Positions 1 to 4,321 of a stretch of DNA of 7,027 bases are shown here, piece by piece. Numbering within the stretch: position 1 is the stretch's first letter; each line of letters opens with the position of its first letter. A program made the position numbers and the translations under genes. This stretch comes from an uncultured Veillonella sp. GTDB lineage: Bacteria; Bacillota; Negativicutes; Veillonellales; Veillonellaceae. The notes beneath the pieces are model-generated. The model saw nothing but the letters and a program-made list of their open reading frames with translations, searched no databases and had not been told where the DNA came from. The stretch lies in NCBI GenBank assembly GCA_934216375.1, contig CAKQBP010000068.1:1-7027 (forward strand). The letters run 5' to 3'.

Positions 1-1
1 T

Positions 2-430
2 GTGGCTACTCCACAAGATGATACAATGGCAACACACACTGCTAAAATTACAAAGGAAATGGGGCAGATTGACTGGTCTAAGCCTGCTAATGAAATTGTA
101 AATCTCATTAGAGGACTTAATCCAGCACCTGGATGTTATACTTACCTCGACGGAAAACGTTTAAAAGTATGGTCTGGAGAAGTGGTTCCAAGTGATACGA
201 CTCATTGTTTCATAGATATTCATGGAAAACATGTGCCAATTGCGTTATCAGCTATAACTAGACCTGGTACAGTCGTATCTAAAATAGCGGGTTTAGGCGT
301 ATTCTGTGGGGATGGAAATATAGTCTTACTAACAGAAGTGCAACCTGAAAATAAGAAACGTATTAGTGCCACTGATTTTATAAATGGACATCAGATAAAG
401 GAAGGTATCGTTTTTGAGGACTCAATATAA
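2..430 (+). CDS. fmt: Methionyl-tRNA formyltransferase, C-terminal part (5' truncated by window edge)
   Basis: Transfers a formyl group from 10-formyl-tetrahydrofolate to the amino group of Met-tRNAi, making the bacterial initiator tRNA in the cytoplasm. The 142 residues seen are the end of the catalytic domain and the C-terminal tRNA-binding domain. Recognisable stretches are ATPQDD (2-7), the IDWSKPANEI segment (23-32), IRGLNPAPG (36-44), KVW (55-57), PGT (88-90), GDG (103-105) and LLTEVQPENKKRISATDFING (about 109-129), all typical of Fmt. The family is about 310-315 aa, so more than half of the gene, including the N-terminal formyl-folate catalytic core, lies upstream. The GTG at position 2 is an internal Val codon, not a start. 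Between KVW and PGT there are 30 residues against about 12-15 in E. coli Fmt, suggesting a lineage-specific longer loop. The gene ends at TAA 428-430 and overlaps the next gene by 17 nt. The family call is confident. Confidence 0.95.
   Translation: MATPQDDTMATHTAKITKEMGQIDWSKPANEIVNLIRGLNPAPGCYTYLDGKRLKVWSGEVVPSDTTHCFIDIHGKHVPIALSAITRPGTVVSKIAGLGVFCGDGNIVLLTEVQPENKKRISATDFINGHQIKEGIVFEDSI
397..405 (+). promoter_or_regulatory. Ribosome binding site for the DUF116 gene (supports TTG start)
   Basis: AAAGGAAGG lies inside the end of fmt, 8 nt before the TTG at 414. An in-frame stop (TAA 396-398) sits just upstream, no ATG/GTG/TTG occurs between it and 414, and the next ATG (about 510) would remove the first membrane helix. 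The Shine-Dalgarno therefore effectively decides the TTG start. Confidence 0.7.
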
Positions 431-1208
431 GCAGTACGAAACGTATCCGTTATACTTGATATTATCAACTATTACATGTGCTTTACTCACAGCAGTACTG
501 GGGTTTCTAATGTATATATTAGAGCCTGGGCTTTCACAATTACATTCAATTGCACCTATTATCAGTAGTGTAGTTATTTCTATCCTTATTGGTGTCATAT
601 GGGTATTGTGCGCATCCCTAATTGTTGCTAGTTTAGGTATTATACGGTTACATCCTATTGTTTTAAGACTAGCTAATCGGTTCATTTATGGATTATTTCC
701 ATTGACTTTGGCGATTGGTAAGGTGAGAGGGGTTACTAAGGATCAACTACGCCAATCTATGATTGATTTAATTAATCATCTGGTAATGCTAGATATGTAT
801 ACGGTTGATCCAGAACGTATATTATTGTTAACACCTCACTGTTTACAAGAAAGCTCGTGTGTTCATAAGGTTACACATGATGTATATAATTGTAAGCAGT
901 GTGGGCGATGTCAAGTTGGTAATTTATTACAAGTTGCTAAAGACTACGGATGTCAATTTATAGTTGTCACTGGAGGTACTTTAGCGCGAATGAAGGTGAA
1001 GGAAGCGCGGCCAAAAGCTATTGTAGCAATAGCTTGCGAACGAGATTTAGCAAGTGGTATGGCTGATGTATTTCCCATCCCAGTTATTGGCGTATTAAAT
1101 GAACGACCTAATGGGCCATGTTGTAATACAACAGTAGATCCTGAACGTGTTCGAGCAGTAGTAGAACAATTGATTGGTAGGAATAGCGATGACAGAAGTA
1201 AAGACTAA
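414..1208 (+). CDS. DUF116 family protein, two-helix membrane anchor with cysteine-rich cytoplasmic-type domain
   Basis: The 264-aa protein matches the pattern of the DUF116 family (Pfam DUF116), whose function is unknown. Two strongly hydrophobic segments near the N-terminus (about 13-36 and 49-77) predict membrane anchoring. The remainder is soluble and holds the family signature: PHCLQ with C143, C149, then NCKQCGRCQVG with C160, C163 and C166, later GGT (187-189), a VAIACERDL block (C208), and GVLNERPNGPCCNTTVD with C236/C237. The C-x2-C-x2-C cluster plus other conserved Cys suggests an Fe-S or zinc site, but this is inference. The start is TTG, overlapping fmt by 17 nt, and the 3' end overlaps rsmB by 20 nt, so translation is probably coupled to both. 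From memory, DUF116 genes recur between fmt and rsmB in Clostridia and Negativicutes, which hints at a link to translation or RNA modification. No enzymatic role can be assigned. Confidence 0.88.
   Translation: MRTQYKQYETYPLYLILSTITCALLTAVLGFLMYILEPGLSQLHSIAPIISSVVISILIGVIWVLCASLIVASLGIIRLHPIVLRLANRFIYGLFPLTLAIGKVRGVTKDQLRQSMIDLINHLVMLDMYTVDPERILLLTPHCLQESSCVHKVTHDVYNCKQCGRCQVGNLLQVAKDYGCQFIVVTGGTLARMKVKEARPKAIVAIACERDLASGMADVFPIPVIGVLNERPNGPCCNTTVDPERVRAVVEQLIGRNSDDRSKD
1015..1035 (+). other. Perfect 9-bp inverted repeat with 3-nt loop inside the DUF116 gene
   Basis: AAGCTATTG (1015-1023), loop TAG, then CAATAGCTT (1027-1035) form a perfect hairpin. No T-run follows, so it is not an intrinsic terminator. 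It lies in the segment encoding the KAIVAIAC block, about 155 nt before the rsmB start. It may be chance or a weak RNA structure in the polycistronic transcript. Confidence 0.5.
1178..1182 (+). promoter_or_regulatory. Ribosome binding site deciding the rsmB ATG start
   Basis: TAGGA (part of GGTAGGA, 1176-1182) lies 6 nt before ATG 1189. The alternative in-frame TTG at 1174 has only AT-rich sequence before it and would overlap this site, so ATG 1189 is preferred. Confidence 0.6.
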
Positions 1209-2544
1209 TCAACAACAGAATATTCGCTTGCTCGCTGTAAAGGCATTAAGTGATATTAATCGCAATGGCGCCTATGCAAATATTAAGTTGCAAGAGTATT
1301 TACAGAAATATCATCTATCCGATTTAGATCGAAGATTTTTTACTGAACTTGTGTACGGCGTCATTCGTAGAAAGAATTATTTGGATGCTATTATTGTTCA
1401 CTTTGCAAAACGACCTTTAAAGAAACTATCTTCCATGGTTGTAGAAATTCTTAGACTTGGTATATACCAAATTATTTACATGGATAAGGTTCCTGAAAGT
1501 GCGGCTGTTAACGAATCTGTTAAACTTGCTAAAAAGCTAACTAGAGGATTATCGGGTTTTGTAAATGCTGTATTGCGTTCGGTTTTACGTGAAAGTGATA
1601 GCATCTCTATCGGTGAACTAGCCAAGTCTGAAGCTGAAGAAATTTCTTTTATCTACAATCAACCATTATGGCTGGTTAACTTATGGATAAAAGAAATGGG
1701 AAAAGACAAGACTGTAGATCTTTGTGCTTGGTTTAATGAACAACCACGTTTGACAGCTCGCATAAATACGGTGAAAGTATCGATTGAGGACTGTTTAAAA
1801 GAATTAGAAGATTTAGGTTGGATTGTAGAACAGGATAAACATATCCCTGAAGTAGTTTATATTGATGGTCATCAAGGTTATTTAGAAAAAGCCAAACCTG
1901 TTCTTGAAGGTCATATTACCTTTATGGATAAAGCATCTATGCTAGTTGCCCATGTAGTTGATCCTCAACCAGGAGAGCGTATCTTAGATTGTTGTGCTGC
2001 ACCAGGTGGCAAGTCCATGCATATGGCAAGTCTTATGAATAATACAGGGGCTATTATGAGTTGTGATATTTACGACCATAAATTAAATCTCATGAATCAG
2101 AATGCTGAGCGATTAGGTGTATCTATTGTTTCTACTAAGCTTCAAGATGGTCGTCATCTACCCGATAATTGGAAAGAACAATTTGATCGTGTCTTAGTTG
2201 ATGCGCCGTGCTCTGGTCTAGGTATATTACAAAAGAAATTAGATATGCGCTGGCGAAAAACAGAAGTTTTACTTAACGAACTGCCGCCGTTACAGTTTGA
2301 AATATTAGAAAAAGCTTCTGAAATGGTTAAGGTTAATGGATATTTAGTTTATTCCACATGTACTATAAATAGTGGTGAAAACGAGGATGTTTTAGAAAAG
2401 TTTTTGGCAATTCATAAAAACTTTATCATCGATCCCGTATCATATAAAGGGGCACCACAAGCTATAGATGGTATGATTACAACTTATCCGCCGCGAGATC
2501 ATATGGATGGTTTTTTTATGGCTCGCATGAAACGCTTATCATAA
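1189..2544 (+). CDS. rsmB: 16S rRNA (cytosine-967-C5)-methyltransferase RsmB
   Basis: SAM-dependent enzyme that makes m5C967 in 16S rRNA during 30S maturation. At 451 aa it has the normal length for Firmicutes RsmB. Residues about 10-135 form the NusB-like RNA-binding domain (RRFFTELVYGVIRRKNYLD, then ILRLGIYQIIYMDKVPESAAVNESV and FVNAVLR). Residues about 155-255 form the linker/N1 region with ARINTVK. The Rossmann methyltransferase domain runs from about 260. It carries motif I DCCAAPGGKS (267-276), the acidic D293 after the next strand, motif IV DAPCSGLG (338-345) with C341, and motif VI STCT (389-392) with catalytic C391 followed by GENEDVL. PPRDHMDGFFMARM near 434-447 is the usual C-terminal signature. 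Both Cys of the two-cysteine mechanism are present. ATG 1189 was chosen over TTG 1174 because of the Shine-Dalgarno. It overlaps DUF116 by 20 nt and is followed by an 18-nt gap to rlmN. Confidence 0.95.
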   Translation: MTEVKTNQQQNIRLLAVKALSDINRNGAYANIKLQEYLQKYHLSDLDRRFFTELVYGVIRRKNYLDAIIVHFAKRPLKKLSSMVVEILRLGIYQIIYMDKVPESAAVNESVKLAKKLTRGLSGFVNAVLRSVLRESDSISIGELAKSEAEEISFIYNQPLWLVNLWIKEMGKDKTVDLCAWFNEQPRLTARINTVKVSIEDCLKELEDLGWIVEQDKHIPEVVYIDGHQGYLEKAKPVLEGHITFMDKASMLVAHVVDPQPGERILDCCAAPGGKSMHMASLMNNTGAIMSCDIYDHKLNLMNQNAERLGVSIVSTKLQDGRHLPDNWKEQFDRVLVDAPCSGLGILQKKLDMRWRKTEVLLNELPPLQFEILEKASEMVKVNGYLVYSTCTINSGENEDVLEKFLAIHKNFIIDPVSYKGAPQAIDGMITTYPPRDHMDGFFMARMKRLS

Positions 2545-2548
2545 TATA

Positions 2549-2558
2549 AGAAATGGAG
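2549..2558 (+). promoter_or_regulatory. Ribosome binding site of rlmN (AGAAATGGAG decamer, first copy)
   Basis: The 18-nt rsmB-rlmN spacer contains AGAAATGGAG, whose GGAG lies 4 nt before ATG 2563. The identical decamer serves prkC at 4307-4316. Confidence 0.6.
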
Positions 2559-2562
2559 TACC

Positions 2563-3609
2563 ATGATAGAATTATTGGGTAAGTCTTTAGAAGAATTACA
2601 ATCTATCTTTAAGACCCATAATATACAAAAGTTTCGAGCGAAACAGTTAATTGACTATATGTATCATAGATATATTTTTGATTTTGAAGACATGACACAA
2701 TTTCCGAAAGACTTGCGTCAATGGTTAGGTAATAATTGTGTTATTTCTTTACCTACATTAATTACAGAGTCTATTGCCCCTGACGGAAAGACTCGCAAAA
2801 TTCTTGTAGAGATGACAGATCAAAGTCGTGTGGAAGCCGTTTTGATGGAGCAACACTATGGTTATTCTGTATGTGTTTCTTCTCAAGTGGGATGTGCTAT
2901 GGGATGTGTTTTCTGTGCTTCTACACAGGGTGGCTTATATAGAGATTTAACAGTCGCAGAAATCATTGGACAAGTTGTCATATTTGGGGCTCTTACTAAA
3001 GAGGAAATACACTCTGTTGTCGTTATGGGCGCAGGGGAGCCGTTACAAAATTATGATAATGTATTACAAGCATTACAACTACTACATGATCCTATGATTT
3101 GTAATATTAGCTATCGTAAGATGACGATTTCCACTTGTGGTTGGGTTCCTAATATTTATAAATTAGCTGATGAGGGGTTGCCAATAACTTTGGCACTTTC
3201 ATTACATGCTACAAATAATGAAGTTCGTCGTAGTATTATGCCCGTTGGGGCACGTTATGAATTGACGGAAGTCTTAGATGCGGTAAAATACTATTATAAT
3301 ACGACACAGCGTCGTGTTACCTTTGAGTATATTCTTATAGATTCTGTAAATGCATCTATAGATGATGCTCATGCTTTGGGGAAAATCTGTAAAGATTTCC
3401 CAAATTGTCATGTTAACTTGATCCCAGTTAATGGCAATGAACATATTGAATTATATAAACCATCTATTACGAATATGAATACATTTAAAGACATCGTTAG
3501 TTCCTATGGTGTATCAGTAACGGTACGAAAGGAAATGGGCGATGCAATCCAAGCCGCATGTGGGCAGTTAAAGGCTGCTCATGGTCGGAAAAAGGAGAAT
3601 CATGAATAA
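2563..3609 (+). CDS. rlmN: Dual-specificity 23S rRNA A2503 / tRNA A37 C2-methyltransferase RlmN (radical SAM)
   Basis: Radical-SAM enzyme that methylates C2 of A2503 in 23S rRNA and A37 in some tRNAs. It is 348 aa, a typical length. An N-terminal helical RNA-binding region covers about 1-90 (FRAKQLIDYMY at 24-34). The radical-SAM core follows, with the [4Fe-4S] motif C111-x3-C115-x2-C118 in GCAMGCVFCAS. C104, seven residues earlier, matches the resolving Cys of E. coli RlmN (C118). C333 in AACGQL matches the methyl-carrying Cys (E. coli C355), so all catalytic cysteines are present. The SAM-binding GMGEP motif reads GAGEP (156-160), a mild deviation. Other family blocks are TISTCGWVP (188-196), LSLHATNNEVRRSIMP (212-227) and FEYILIDSVN (254-263). 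ATG 2563 has a Shine-Dalgarno 4 nt upstream, and the start fits the family N-terminus. The last 8 nt overlap the phosphatase gene. Confidence 0.96.
   Translation: MIELLGKSLEELQSIFKTHNIQKFRAKQLIDYMYHRYIFDFEDMTQFPKDLRQWLGNNCVISLPTLITESIAPDGKTRKILVEMTDQSRVEAVLMEQHYGYSVCVSSQVGCAMGCVFCASTQGGLYRDLTVAEIIGQVVIFGALTKEEIHSVVVMGAGEPLQNYDNVLQALQLLHDPMICNISYRKMTISTCGWVPNIYKLADEGLPITLALSLHATNNEVRRSIMPVGARYELTEVLDAVKYYYNTTQRRVTFEYILIDSVNASIDDAHALGKICKDFPNCHVNLIPVNGNEHIELYKPSITNMNTFKDIVSSYGVSVTVRKEMGDAIQAACGQLKAAHGRKKENHE
3298..3318 (+). other. In-gene hairpin in rlmN, 8-bp stem with one G-T pair
   Basis: Positions 3298-3305 pair with 3311-3318 around a 5-nt loop (ACAGC). Seven pairs are Watson-Crick and one is T3300-G3316. 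It directly follows a TATAAT hexamer (3295-3300) whose last bases it includes. Possibly chance. Confidence 0.35.
3375..3404 (+). other. In-gene bulged hairpin in rlmN, 11 bp with a 2-nt bulge
   Basis: TTTGGG (3375-3380) pairs with CCCAAA (3399-3404), and AAATC (3383-3387) pairs with GATTT (3394-3398). Positions 3381-3382 bulge and the loop is TGTAAA. No T-run follows, so it is not a terminator. It sits about 200 nt upstream of the phosphatase start. Confidence 0.45.
3591..3597 (+). promoter_or_regulatory. Ribosome binding site deciding the PP2C phosphatase start
   Basis: AAAGGAG lies 4 nt before ATG 3602, inside the end of rlmN. The alternative ATG 3581 has only a weak AAAGG 6 nt upstream and would add seven residues not expected in the family. 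Confidence 0.6.
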
Positions 3610-4303
3610 TTTTGTTGGTTTAAGTAAAATTGGGCTTGTGCGCCAGCGTAACGAGGACCGTTTCTTCATTGATGGCCATATTTGTGCTGTTACTGATGGT
3701 ATGGGTGGCTATAGCGGTGGTGAAATCGCAAGTACCTATGCTGTAGATGAAATAAAAGAATATTTGTCCTCCCTTGAAACGATAGGTCAACAAGACTTAT
3801 GTGATGCTATCATTCACGCTAATCAACGTATTGTAAATCGCGTTGCTTGTGAAGAACGTCTTGCTGGTATGGGTACTACTGCTGTAGTTACAGCTATAAA
3901 TGGTAATCAACTTTACTGGGCAAGTGTTGGTGATAGTCGTTTGTATGTATATAGAGATGGTCATTTACGACAAATTACTACAGATCATTCTATGGTACAA
4001 GAATTATTAACAGCTGGAGAGATTACAAAGGATGAAATGCTAAATCACCCTCAACGTAATTTATTAACCCGCGCAGTTGGTGTTGATGAAATCTTAGAGG
4101 TTGATAGTGGTGTAGAATCTATTCTTCCCGGTGATCGTATTTTACTTTGCACTGATGGATTAAGTGGCTATGTATCCGATGATGTAATTGCCTCTGTATT
4201 ACAATCAACGGATGATGATATATTGGTTATTGAATCATTGATGGAAGCTGTATATGAAGTCGGAGCAGGAGATAATGTGACCATTGTGGTGGGAACAATC
4301 TAA
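3602..4303 (+). CDS. prpC: PP2C-family Ser/Thr protein phosphatase (PrpC/Stp type)
   Basis: Mn/Mg-dependent phosphatase that removes phosphate from PrkC and its substrates in the cytoplasm. The 233-aa protein is a minimal bacterial PP2C domain (family about 240-250 aa). All signature motifs are visible in order: RNEDR (16-20), VTDGMGGYSGGE (30-41) with metal ligand D32, GMGTT (89-93), ASVGDSRLY (107-115), TDHS (127-130), LTRAVG (155-160), CTDGLSG (183-189) with D185, and GDNVTI (223-228) with D224. No transmembrane segment is seen, so it is a soluble enzyme with an intact metal site. The start at 3602 is preferred over ATG 3581 on Shine-Dalgarno and family N-terminus grounds. It overlaps rlmN by 8 nt, and an 18-nt spacer separates it from the kinase gene. 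The phosphatase-kinase pairing is the standard Firmicutes arrangement. The names stp and prpC are interchangeable for this family. Confidence 0.95.
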   Translation: MNNFVGLSKIGLVRQRNEDRFFIDGHICAVTDGMGGYSGGEIASTYAVDEIKEYLSSLETIGQQDLCDAIIHANQRIVNRVACEERLAGMGTTAVVTAINGNQLYWASVGDSRLYVYRDGHLRQITTDHSMVQELLTAGEITKDEMLNHPQRNLLTRAVGVDEILEVDSGVESILPGDRILLCTDGLSGYVSDDVIASVLQSTDDDILVIESLMEAVYEVGAGDNVTIVVGTI

Positions 4304-4306
4304 TCT

Positions 4307-4316
4307 AGAAATGGAG
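4307..4316 (+). promoter_or_regulatory. Ribosome binding site of prkC (AGAAATGGAG decamer, second copy)
   Basis: GGAG (4313-4316) is 5 nt before ATG 4322. The decamer is identical to the one before rlmN at 2549-2558. This placement favours ATG 4322 over the in-frame ATG 4331. Confidence 0.6.
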
Positions 4317-4321
4317 AAATA

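Noticed and set aside
422..685. Open frame of 87 codons on the - strand inside the DUF116 gene
   Set aside because: It is antisense to a well-supported gene with matching family motifs, has no recognisable domain, and its composition looks like a shadow of the hydrophobic sense frame.
1457..1470. 14-bp perfect palindrome TTGGTATATACCAA in rsmB as an operator
   Set aside because: About 0.4 such palindromes are expected by chance in 7 kb, it is deep inside a coding region, and no second copy was seen.
2888..2911. Repeated TGGGATGTG in rlmN
   Set aside because: The two copies encode the conserved radical-SAM cluster residues (GC and GC), so the repeat follows from the protein sequence.
3262..3300. 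Possible internal promoter in rlmN (TTGACG at 3262 and TATAAT at 3295)
   Set aside because: The spacer is 27 nt, far from the usual 16-18, and no alternative -35 lies at the right distance from the TATAAT.
3353..3364. 12-bp palindrome CATCTATAGATG in rlmN, and a similar one (CATTCATGAATG) at 6330-6341
   Set aside because: One to two 12-bp palindromes are expected by chance in a window of this length.
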